Shown here piece by piece: positions 36,263-43,696 of a stretch of DNA of 64,000 nucleotides; position 1 is the stretch's first letter; the number at the start of each line of letters is the position of its first letter. Both the position numbers and the translations under genes were made by a program. The notes under the pieces are model-generated. The model was not told the origin of the DNA and did no database searches. It saw only the letters and a program-made list of their open reading frames with translations. The stretch spans positions 2,046,001-2,110,000 of the forward strand of contig NZ_QRGP01000001.1 of the NCBI RefSeq assembly GCF_003367235.1, in the 5' to 3' direction. The DNA is from Sphingorhabdus pulchriflava. GTDB lineage: Bacteria; Pseudomonadota; Alphaproteobacteria; Sphingomonadales; Sphingomonadaceae.

Positions 36263-37048
36263 TCAGCGGCCGTTATTGGCCACGATATCGACTGCGGTAC
36301 CCCCGCTTTTCAATGCGGTGAGCGTTATAACATAGGCGCCGCCATCATTGTCACGGACTCCACCGAGCATATGTTCGCCGTCACGGATTTCATAGTCAGC
36401 ACTAAAGCCGGAGCGGCGCGCACGGGTGTAATAATAATCGGCAACCGCTTGACGACCCGCAGATGTCGTAAAGCTGACCACGCGAATGTCGCAAATTCCG
36501 CCTTCGACGCCAGCCGCTTCCTTGACGCGGCCTTTGGGATAGACGGGAAATTCAGGAGGCATCCGGTTCGACCAACTAGCGCCATATTGCAATTTGGCCT
36601 CGCAAGTGCCCTTGCCGCGCTTCACGCCCTGCGCTGCTGCGCGGGCCTCAAGCGTCTCACCACGGCCCGAAGCGCAATCGGTGCAATCCTCAGCGGACAC
36701 AACCTTGGGTTTAGGCGCACGCATAAGCTTTGCGCCGTCCAGCTCCTCGATCGAAGCGGTCGAGCCATCATAGCCGGTGTCGGAAGGTACTTTGCCGTCG
36801 AGCGCCTTGTCTGCGGCGCGCGCCATATTGCTGTTCGAGCTGCCCGCCAGGTCAGGATCGACCAGAATCTTTTCATTCAAAGCCGACTTCATGACAGGAT
36901 CGCTGCCCTTGCCAGTCAGTTTTGCGTCGAGCGCAGCGACATCGTCGCCCTCAGCCGACTCTTTGCCGCATGCGGACAGGCCCAGCGACAAAATGCATGC
37001 AGCCGAAGCCGCAATCAGGCTTTTGGTAAAACGGGTTTTATGTTGCAC
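36263..37048 (-). CDS. Hypothetical lipoprotein
   Basis: A 261-residue protein beginning at GTG. A lipoprotein signal peptide ends in LGLSAC, with Cys27 as the lipidated residue. The middle is low-complexity and polar (about residues 30-110) with a CTDC pair. The C-terminal 100 residues (KLQYGASWSNRMPPEFPVYPKGRVKEAAGVEGGICDIRVVSFTTSAGRQAVADYYY) look like a compact domain with a helix and strands. It is not a family I can name; similar proteins occur in other sphingomonads. Confidence 0.75.
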   Translation of the reverse strand: MQHKTRFTKSLIAASAACILSLGLSACGKESAEGDDVAALDAKLTGKGSDPVMKSALNEKILVDPDLAGSSNSNMARAADKALDGKVPSDTGYDGSTASIEELDGAKLMRAPKPKVVSAEDCTDCASGRGETLEARAAAQGVKRGKGTCEAKLQYGASWSNRMPPEFPVYPKGRVKEAAGVEGGICDIRVVSFTTSAGRQAVADYYYTRARRSGFSADYEIRDGEHMLGGVRDNDGGAYVITLTALKSGGTAVDIVANNGR

Positions 37049-37172
37049 ATTCAGGCTCCGGCTTTCGGTAAACCACAGGGCTGCGCGCCTTATTCAGGCG
37101 AATCCAGCCTAAAAGAAGGTTAACCCGGTCCTTGCCGCCATTAATGCTATTATTTGGCCGAAGCAATCGCCC

Positions 37173-37195
37173 CACTGTTCCACTGCGGGACAGTG
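37173..37195. repeat. Inverted repeat downstream of the exported beta-domain protein gene
   Basis: Nine-base arms CACTGTTCC and GGGACAGTG (one G-T mismatch) flank a 5-base loop, 36 bases after the stop codon at 37232. No T-run follows on either strand, so it is either a weak terminator or a protein-binding site. Confidence 0.4.
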
Positions 37196-37231
37196 ACGTT
37201 TCTCATCCTGAAGATTTTGGCAGAATTGCGG

Positions 37232-37756
37232 TTACTTAATCAAGCCACGATAGCTGACTGATCCGGTTGCTCCTGGAGCAATCGCTGTGCTGAACACCCA
37301 GCGGACATGGGTAACATCCTCTGCCGTGGCCGCGCGCAAAACATCACCTGTGCCATCAGCATTTTTCGCTGTTACTTTAAGCTGTGCCAGCTTGCCCCAG
37401 ATTTTGCCGCCATCAACCGACACTTCCGCCCAATCTTCGGCGACCGAAACGAATTGGACAGGCGCGGGCATGGGATTGGTTGCCCGAAATCCCGATGCCG
37501 GTTCTGCGCCATTGTTGACATAGCGCAGCGTGAAAATGATCCGGTCGCCGGGAACTACGATGACGTCGGAGGGCTTTTTCAGGACCTGCTTTTCCTTACC
37601 CGTAGCATCGGTTTCGCTGCGTTCAACCATGGCTTCGCTAGTCAGAACCACCGAATTGCTGGCGAGTAGCGCCGCAGCCTGGGTTGGAGTAGGCAAAGCA
37701 ACTACTGCGGTACATGCCGTAAGGAAAATTTGAGCGAACCGAAAACGGTACAGCAT
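37232..37756 (-). CDS. Exported DUF11-like beta-domain protein
   Basis: A 174-residue protein with a signal peptide (FAQIFLTACTAVVALPTPTQAAA). The mature protein is one immunoglobulin-like repeat with the DUF11 pattern: VVPGDRIIFTLRYVNNGAEPASGFRATNPMPAPVQFV at one end and VRWVFSTAIAPGATGSVSYRGLI at the other. Such domains are usually found in tandem in surface adhesins; a single free-standing copy is probably periplasmic or surface-attached. The function is unknown. Confidence 0.75.
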   Translation of the reverse strand: MLYRFRFAQIFLTACTAVVALPTPTQAAALLASNSVVLTSEAMVERSETDATGKEKQVLKKPSDVIVVPGDRIIFTLRYVNNGAEPASGFRATNPMPAPVQFVSVAEDWAEVSVDGGKIWGKLAQLKVTAKNADGTGDVLRAATAEDVTHVRWVFSTAIAPGATGSVSYRGLIK

Positions 37757-37883
37757 TTGCGCGATCCTGATTATAGTTTCAAATAACGGGAAAGCCCCGA
37801 TTTACGGCGTCTGTAACTGAACAAAAATGCTTAACAGTCGGTAAATTTCCGTCTGATCGGCCTTCGTTTCGTCGCAAATCGGA

Positions 37884-40400
37884 TCAGTAAATTCCACCCT
37901 CTTTGGTCATAAATTCCTGATCGCGCTGGTTGGCGCTGGCACCGCTGTTCTGGCCGCTGCCACCCGCTCCACTCGCTGCATCAGTGGTGGTCGCTTTCTT
38001 CTTCGGCTTGTCGCCGCGCTTTTCAAGTTCGTCCTGCCGTATCGAACGCTTGGGTTCTGTTTCGGCGGCAAAAGCTTCCCAGATGACTGCGCCCTTGGGA
38101 TCATCATCAGGCCATGCGCCGTAAACACGCTTGCCGGTTTTACGATCGATACGCACCAGACGAACACCTTCGGGTGCGGTGAACGGCAATTTGGGCATTC
38201 CGACATAGGCCTGCCGGGCGAACTGCTTGAAGATGGGTGCTGCGATTGAGCCACCCTGCGCATATCCGCCCATGTTCCGTGGCTGGTCAAAGCCAAGATA
38301 CACGCCGGCGACAAGATTAGGCGATCCGCCAACAAACCAGACGTTGGTCGGGCCATTGGTAGTACCCGTTTTTCCGAACAAAGGCCTGTCTAGATCGCGC
38401 AATATAGTCGCTGTTCCGCGTTGCACTACGCCTTCCAGCATATGTACCACCTGATATGAAGTAACAGGGTCGAGAACCTGCTTGCCGGCAGGTTTGAAGC
38501 GCGGCATTGGCTTTCCGTCCCAGTCCTTCATGTTGCAGCCTTGGCAGGCCTTCCAGTCTTTGGGCCAGATCACCTTGCCATTGCGCGACTGGACGAAATC
38601 AATCAGCGTCGGCTTCAGTTCGCGCCCGTGATTGACCAGCATCGAATAGGCATTGGTCATCTTGAGAACAGTCGTATCCCCCGCACCCAGAGCATAAGAA
38701 AGATAGGGCGGATAATCACCGATGCTCACCGCGCGGAAGGTGTTGGTCACATTTTCCATGCCGGAGTCATTCGCGGCACGCACCGTCATCAGATTACGCG
38801 ATTGCTCAAGCCCCCAACGCATTGTCTGCGGACCTGCGCCACCTCCGCTAAAGTTGCGGAAGCATTTCTGCCCCAAAGACGCACCTTGCCAAACGCAATA
38901 GGGCCCGTCGACGATGATGGACGCCGGCGTCATGCCGTTTTCCAATGCCGTCGCGTAGACAAATGGCTTGATCGTCGAACCGGGCTGGCGTTGTGCCTGT
39001 GTCGCCCTGTTAAAACTTGATATCCGCGAGTCAAAGCCACCTTGCATCGCCAGCACCCGGCCGTTGACCGGATTCTGCACAACCATTCCCCCGCCGACTT
39101 CGGGGACTGTGCGCAACTGGAATGCACGACCGCCGAGAGGTGCAACGGCGATAATATCACCCGCTTTAAGGGCGACAGGTGCCGCGTTCAAAACACCCGT
39201 ATCTCCGTCCGCAAACCCGATCTCCGCTCCGCTGCCTCTTTTGCGCAGCGCCACCGCGATGCGCCAGTTGCTGTAACTTATGCCGATATTCGAACTGGCA
39301 AGACGCGACTGCCATTTGCCATCGTCCATCGGAATGGTTGCGATCGGTTTGGTCCAGCCACGGCCGCCATGATAACGCAACAACCCATCCCGCAATGCCT
39401 TCGTCGTCAGTTCCTGAAATTCGGGGTGGAGCGACGAGCGCACCCAAAGCCCGCCAGCATAGACGCTATAGGGCCCCTTTTCCGCGGTTTCGCCAAATTG
39501 TTCAATGAGCAAACGACGAACTTCTTCCGCAAAATAGCCGCCGTCATTCTTGAACTGCTGTGCCTGGCGGGGAATCAGGCCCAAGGGCATAGCGCGCGCC
39601 TCGTCGGCCTTTGCACGCGAGACCCAGCCATTCGACACCATCTCACCCAGAATCCAGTTGCGGCGAGCAATCGCGTCGCTTTCATATTTCGCGCGGCTGT
39701 ATTTTTCGGGGGCCTTGGGCAGCGCCGCCAGAAAGGCCATTTCGTGCAACTGCAACTCATCGGCGCTCTTTCCGAAATAGGCCTGCGATGCCGCTTCGAC
39801 GCCGAACGCCTGCCGCCCAAGCGCAATCTCGTTCATATAGAGCGACAATATCTGCTGCTTGGTCAGCGCGTTTTCGATGCGGTAGGCAAGGATCGCTTCC
39901 TTGATTTTGCGCGTATAGCTATATTCGTTGGTCAGCAGCAGGTTCTTGGCCACCTGCTGGGTAATTGTCGATGCACCGCGTGAACGGCCCGTACTGGTCA
40001 AATTGTCATAAATCGCGACCAAGATGCCGACATAGTCGATGCCACCATGCTGGAAAAAATTCTTGTCTTCGGCAGACAGATATGCGCGGATCAACATCGG
40101 CGGGAAATCGGCATATTCCAGCTGCACACGGCGTTCACGCGCATAGCTGTGGAACGGCTCACCATCGATGTCGCGAACCACCGTGGGCAGCGGCGATTGA
40201 TATTCCACAAGCGCTTCGGCGTCGGGCATCGTGCGCAACACCAGCGCCCATAACAGCAGATAAAAGGCCAGCATTGCAGCCAGCGCATAGCTTGCAATCC
40301 GGAACCATCTTTTCTGCCAATAAACCTGCAACTGCTCCCATAGGCCACCGGCACTACGGGTCAGTTTGTAGCTGGTATTGGTTGGCGCGTTGTCGTCCAT
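37884..40400 (-). CDS. mrcA: Class A penicillin-binding protein (PBP1A-type)
   Basis: An 838-residue bifunctional peptidoglycan synthase. A cytoplasmic N-terminus and one membrane helix (about 37-57) anchor it. The GT51 glycosyltransferase follows, with catalytic Glu111 in SAEDKNFFQHGG and the second Glu region in RKIKEAILAYRIE. The transpeptidase has Ser475/Lys478 (GSTIKPF), an S-x-N motif (SMLVN) and KTGTTN. A C-terminal Gly/Ser/Ala-rich tail is disordered. The ATG at 40400 has AGAGAAG upstream; a longer frame would run into the neighbouring gene. The protein polymerises and crosslinks the wall on the periplasmic side. Confidence 0.94.
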   Translation of the reverse strand: MDDNAPTNTSYKLTRSAGGLWEQLQVYWQKRWFRIASYALAAMLAFYLLLWALVLRTMPDAEALVEYQSPLPTVVRDIDGEPFHSYARERRVQLEYADFPPMLIRAYLSAEDKNFFQHGGIDYVGILVAIYDNLTSTGRSRGASTITQQVAKNLLLTNEYSYTRKIKEAILAYRIENALTKQQILSLYMNEIALGRQAFGVEAASQAYFGKSADELQLHEMAFLAALPKAPEKYSRAKYESDAIARRNWILGEMVSNGWVSRAKADEARAMPLGLIPRQAQQFKNDGGYFAEEVRRLLIEQFGETAEKGPYSVYAGGLWVRSSLHPEFQELTTKALRDGLLRYHGGRGWTKPIATIPMDDGKWQSRLASSNIGISYSNWRIAVALRKRGSGAEIGFADGDTGVLNAAPVALKAGDIIAVAPLGGRAFQLRTVPEVGGGMVVQNPVNGRVLAMQGGFDSRISSFNRATQAQRQPGSTIKPFVYATALENGMTPASIIVDGPYCVWQGASLGQKCFRNFSGGGAGPQTMRWGLEQSRNLMTVRAANDSGMENVTNTFRAVSIGDYPPYLSYALGAGDTTVLKMTNAYSMLVNHGRELKPTLIDFVQSRNGKVIWPKDWKACQGCNMKDWDGKPMPRFKPAGKQVLDPVTSYQVVHMLEGVVQRGTATILRDLDRPLFGKTGTTNGPTNVWFVGGSPNLVAGVYLGFDQPRNMGGYAQGGSIAAPIFKQFARQAYVGMPKLPFTAPEGVRLVRIDRKTGKRVYGAWPDDDPKGAVIWEAFAAETEPKRSIRQDELEKRGDKPKKKATTTDAASGAGGSGQNSGASANQRDQEFMTKEGGIY

Positions 40401-40464
40401 CGTTCGCTTCTCTAGCGAATTCGCGCCAAGGGTCCAGAACCTTGTCGACGGACCGCAATCGAAT

Positions 40465-41250
40465 TTACGCCCGGTGGCGCGCTCCGGGCGGTGGCGGGTC
40501 TTGCGGCGGCCCGGCAAAGCATTGCGCTATTGCCATCCAGCGGGTTGCGACCGGGCCATACACCGACAGCGCGGTGTCGCCGATATTGCGGCATTGGGTA
40601 ACGACTTGGCAGAATTCGCTGGCGCTGCCTTCGATCAAATCATCGCTGTCGCCATATTCCCAGAACGCACCCGAGGGCGCGGTTAGACGCAGGCGCGGCA
40701 TCGGCCCCGGCGGCTCTTCCTTGCGGTTCTTGAAGGTCCAGCCATAGGTGTTGACACCCAGCCTTACGATATTGCCGATCCGGTCGGCATCGACACGCTC
40801 TACGCCCAATGCATCATATACCGCCTGCGCATGCGCCCAGCTTTCCATCAGTCGCGCAGTGATCGAGCTGAGCACGCTCATTTCCGGCCCGACCCATGGC
40901 ACCCGAGCCTTGGGATCGGCAGCGGCAAAACGCGGCGTCATCGCCCTAACCTGCGTAATCCAGGAATCGCGCAGAGCTGTGCCTGAAAGGCCGTCAAGAT
41001 AGACCTTCTCGAAATCGGGAAGCCTTCCTCCGCGAATCCCTGCCGCCATCTGGCCCAGAAAGGCGCGGAAAGCCTCCGCATCGCTCAATGCCAGATCAGC
41101 AGCGATATTCCAGACATGCAAATGGCGCAGGACCTCGTCGATGGTCCAGCCTTTGAACAGGGTTGGCTTCGCATAATCCTCGTCAGAAAGCGGCGAGAGC
41201 AAGGCATGTATTGCCTCGCTCTCATCCTGAAAATCCTGTGCCTGCTGCAT
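40465..41250 (-). CDS. TIGR03084-family DinB-like metal-binding protein
   Basis: A 261-residue protein resembling the maleylpyruvate isomerase/DinB four-helix fold: FQDESEAIHALLSPLSDEDYAKPTLFKGWTIDEVLRHLHVWNIAADLAL carries the His-rich metal site, and LMESWAHAQAVYDALG supplies another His. Its family tends to sit beside acyl-CoA dehydrogenases, as it does here, 16 bases downstream of one. A thiol-dependent isomerase or hydrolase role is possible but unproven. AGGAG lies before the ATG. Confidence 0.85.
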   Translation of the reverse strand: MQQAQDFQDESEAIHALLSPLSDEDYAKPTLFKGWTIDEVLRHLHVWNIAADLALSDAEAFRAFLGQMAAGIRGGRLPDFEKVYLDGLSGTALRDSWITQVRAMTPRFAAADPKARVPWVGPEMSVLSSITARLMESWAHAQAVYDALGVERVDADRIGNIVRLGVNTYGWTFKNRKEEPPGPMPRLRLTAPSGAFWEYGDSDDLIEGSASEFCQVVTQCRNIGDTALSVYGPVATRWMAIAQCFAGPPQDPPPPGARHRA

Positions 41251-41266
41251 CAGTCTCCTTACCCCA

Positions 41267-42541
41267 TTAACCTTTGCTCATAAAACCGAACAAGTGGCCC
41301 GCCACCTTGCGCATCTGAATTTCCTCCGCACCTTCGGTGATGCGATAGCGGCGGTGGTGGCGATAAATATGTTCGAACGGTTTGTGCCGCGAATAGCCGA
41401 TGCCGCCATGCACCTGCATCGCCCGGTCGGCAGCGTCGCACACCAAACGGTTGGCGCGGTAGTTGCACATTGAAATCACATCGGACAACCGCTTCGCCAC
41501 TTCCGGCTTGGGCATCGTGTCCATCTGGGCGCTGGTCGCATAGATCAGTTGACGGAGCATGGCCGCTTCGGTGTGTAGCTCGACCAAAGGAAACTGGATC
41601 GCCTGATTAACCGCGAGCGGTTTGCCAAAGGGCTTGCGTTCCTTGGCATATTTGACGCTCTCATTGATGCAATATTGCGCTGCACCCAGTGAGCTGGCTG
41701 CCTGGCGGATACGGTTTTCGTGGACGAAATGCTGCGCCAGAGCGAGGCCATAATCGAGATCGCCAAGCACCATATTCGCCGGAATCCAGACATCCTTGAG
41801 CGCAACCTTGGGGTGATCGGTCGGCATGTTGAAAGTCCAAAGATATTCGCCAACCTCAAAACCCGGGGTATCAGCGGGCACGAGGAAGCAACCAATACCC
41901 TTCGCATCGCCATCATTGCCGCTGTGGCGGGCAAAGACCATGCAATGCGAATGATGGTGCGCACCTGTGGTCCACATCTTGTTGCCATTGATCAGCCAGC
42001 CATCGACGCCATCGCGCTTTTCGGGGACCGCGCGGGTATCCATCCATGTGGCGTCAGAGCCATGATGCTCTTCGGTCAGGCCAAAGGTACAGCGCATGCG
42101 CCCTTCGAGCATTGCGGGGATATATTCGGCCTTCTGCTCGGGGGTGCCGAAGTCGCGGACCATAAGCGGCTGGACTAAGTTACCGACGATCGAACTTTCA
42201 TTCTGCAGGTCATTGTGCAGGCCCAGCCCCTTTTGAGCGAGATGCTCGCGGATGCACGCCATCGCCAGATGGCTGCCATTCTTGCCGCCATATTCCACGG
42301 GAAGGTTAAAGCGATAGTGCCCGGCCTTGTCAGCGCGGCGGCGCATCTCGACCAGCAGCTGCTCCCATTCCTTGCGCGGTAGCCCGTCATTGTCCCAATC
42401 GGTACGTGCCCATTCGCGGCGGTGGTCGAAGAAGCGCTCATTATCGTCCTGTTTCTGCAGCGGAACGATCTCGCGCTCGATGAAGTCATCCAGTTCGGCC
42501 AGATAGTCGGTTATATCCTTAGGGATTTCAAACAATGTCAT
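41267..42541 (-). CDS. Acyl-CoA dehydrogenase
   Basis: A 424-residue flavoprotein that introduces a double bond into an acyl-CoA and passes electrons to ETF. TFGLTEEHHGSDATWMDTRA and NGNKMWTTGAHHHSHCMVFARHSG form the FAD/substrate site, and QVHGGIGYSRHKPFEHIYRHHRRYRITEGAEEIQMRKV is the C-terminal signature. The histidine-rich substrate loop and the R-H-H-R-Y segment mark a branch distinct from the fatty-acid enzymes; the substrate is unknown. It starts a two-gene operon 59 bases downstream of a long palindrome. Confidence 0.9.
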   Translation of the reverse strand: MTLFEIPKDITDYLAELDDFIEREIVPLQKQDDNERFFDHRREWARTDWDNDGLPRKEWEQLLVEMRRRADKAGHYRFNLPVEYGGKNGSHLAMACIREHLAQKGLGLHNDLQNESSIVGNLVQPLMVRDFGTPEQKAEYIPAMLEGRMRCTFGLTEEHHGSDATWMDTRAVPEKRDGVDGWLINGNKMWTTGAHHHSHCMVFARHSGNDGDAKGIGCFLVPADTPGFEVGEYLWTFNMPTDHPKVALKDVWIPANMVLGDLDYGLALAQHFVHENRIRQAASSLGAAQYCINESVKYAKERKPFGKPLAVNQAIQFPLVELHTEAAMLRQLIYATSAQMDTMPKPEVAKRLSDVISMCNYRANRLVCDAADRAMQVHGGIGYSRHKPFEHIYRHHRRYRITEGAEEIQMRKVAGHLFGFMSKG

Positions 42542-42600
42542 GACAGCCTCTCCACTCGCTTTGGGGGAAAGTTGACAGGGCTGGGCGTCGAGTCAAGCGC

Positions 42601-42622
42601 AATTTAATCGAGCGATTAAATT
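42601..42622. promoter_or_regulatory. 22-base palindromic operator upstream of the acyl-CoA dehydrogenase
   Basis: Perfect 10-base arms AATTTAATCG and CGATTAAATT flank two bases. It is AT-rich in GC-rich surroundings and 59 bases before the start codon at 42541. It has the size and symmetry of a site for a TetR-family dimer. No adjacent regulator gene is a clear match, so the regulator may be encoded elsewhere. Confidence 0.65.
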
Positions 42623-42734
42623 TTGTACGTTTTGATTTGCCGCAATGACAGCATCAGCGCCGCGCCACGCGCCAATGTTGCAAAAAAAGGGTGGCGACTG
42701 CGCGATGCTCCTGCTAACCGCGCGGTTCGATAAA

Positions 42735-42811
42735 GCACCCATAGCTCAGCTGGATAGAGCGCTGCCCTCCGAAGGCAGAGGCCAGAGGTTCGAATCCTCT
42801 TGGGTGCGCCA
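42735..42811 (+). tRNA. tRNA-Arg (anticodon CCG)
   Basis: A 77-base cloverleaf with encoded CCA. The acceptor stem pairs GCACCCA with TGGGTGC, the D loop has AGCTCAGCTGGATAGAGC, the anticodon stem CTGCC/GGCAG holds the loop CTCCGAA (anticodon CCG, reading CGG), and the T arm contains GGTTCGAATCC. There is no integrase or attachment-site duplicate nearby. Confidence 0.97.
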
Positions 42812-43187
42812 TCTTCTCCACAAACAAACTGATATCAGACCGCTTTGGAGAACTGCCGGCATGTCGCATGGGCGGCGATGGGCGCTTGCCACATCGCGCG
42901 CGCCCAATTTGCAATATCGGCCCTACTCAAGAGTTTGCGACTGCCAGATTTGGCATGCCCGCCATTTCGACACTCATTCTCCTTTTGTTATGCGCGCCAG
43001 ATCGCCACTCCGGCGCGATCGACAGTTATTGACATAGAGGATTGTCAAATACATTCTGACAATGTTCTTTGTCACATGCTGATTCGACTGGCACGCTGGA
43101 TTGGCAATAGGATTGCCGTATGCAGTGTTTGGAGAGCAGGCAGCAGCGAGATTTCTGGAAAGTATAAAATTGAGAGAGGAGACAGGC
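42812..43187. other. Non-coding interval between tRNA-Arg and the catabolic cluster
   Basis: The first 210 bases show no gene or obvious structure; a terminator for the tRNA was not found. The last 160 bases hold a promoter-like TTGACA (43029-43034) and two operator-like repeats described separately, ahead of the cluster beginning at 43188. Confidence 0.6.
43029..43074 (+). promoter_or_regulatory. Promoter with two TGACA-N8-TGTCA operator sites
   Basis: Two copies of TGACA-N8-TGTCA lie at 43030-43047 and 43057-43074, 27 bases apart. The first overlaps a consensus -35 TTGACA; a -10 candidate TACATT lies at 43050-43055 between them (spacer 15, short). A third copy with the same spacing is at 50559-50576, just upstream of the TetR gene at 49912-50523. 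The second copy matches the third at 14 of 18 positions. Confidence 0.65.
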
Positions 43188-43424
43188 GTGAAGGCGAACG
43201 AACTTTCCCCGGTACGCAAATCCATCCTGCCGCAAAATGGCGACCGATGGGAAACTATTGCACGGCGTGAGCTTCCGGGCACAGCCGAAGGCGATGCCGT
43301 AGCCATGCTGCAGAGCTGGAACCTGCATGTTTTCATGCGAGCGGCTGGCGGCGTCGGGCGGTTGCGCAGCGACAATCCAATCCTGCCCAGCGATGTAATA
43401 TTTGTCGAACCACCGCGCGCATAA
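43188..43424 (+). CDS. Small LysM-like protein
   Basis: A 78-residue protein starting at GTG, preceded by AGAGAGGA at 7 bases. The body resembles a single LysM-type fold: NGDRWETIARRELPGTAEGDAVAMLQSWNLHVFMR followed by LPSDVIFVEPPRA. There is no signal peptide, so wall binding is doubtful; phage-derived LysM modules are also cytoplasmic. It is the first gene of the cluster and is followed 3 bases later by another small gene. The function is unknown. Confidence 0.65.
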   Translation: MKANELSPVRKSILPQNGDRWETIARRELPGTAEGDAVAMLQSWNLHVFMRAAGGVGRLRSDNPILPSDVIFVEPPRA

Positions 43425-43427
43425 TCT

Positions 43428-43673
43428 ATGGCAAGTGCGAATATCAGCGAAGTGCGCATCACCGCAGCCCATGATGGGGAGGCCGAGCTTTTGGTCACCC
43501 TGACCTTTGCTAATGGCGGCCGATCGCTCGTCACGCTTGATGAGTTCGCCGCGCGCACGCTGCTCGCCTCCACCAACGCCAGCACATCAGAGCAATTGAT
43601 CGGTGTCAGCTGGGATCAGGTGCGCGATGCGTTAATTGCATCGTCCAACCGCTTCACCGAACACACAGCATAA
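43428..43673 (+). CDS. Small hypothetical protein (81 residues)
   Basis: An 81-residue soluble protein. An N-terminal beta pattern (SEVRITAAHDGEAELLVTLTFANGGRSLVTLDEFAARTLL) precedes a short helix region (SWDQVRDALIASSNRF). I do not recognise it. It lies between the LysM-like gene and the amidohydrolase in a closely spaced operon, which suggests a shared role. Confidence 0.65.
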   Translation: MASANISEVRITAAHDGEAELLVTLTFANGGRSLVTLDEFAARTLLASTNASTSEQLIGVSWDQVRDALIASSNRFTEHTA

Positions 43674-43696
43674 TCAGAATTTGAGGAGAATTCGAA

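Noticed and set aside
39042-39983. 313-residue plus-strand open frame opposite the penicillin-binding protein
   Set aside because: The minus-strand frame has all catalytic motifs of a class A PBP; the antisense frame has none.
42735-42811. tRNA-Arg as an integration site for a genomic island
   Set aside because: There is no integrase gene, no duplicated tRNA 3' end in the window, and no break in base composition after the tRNA.
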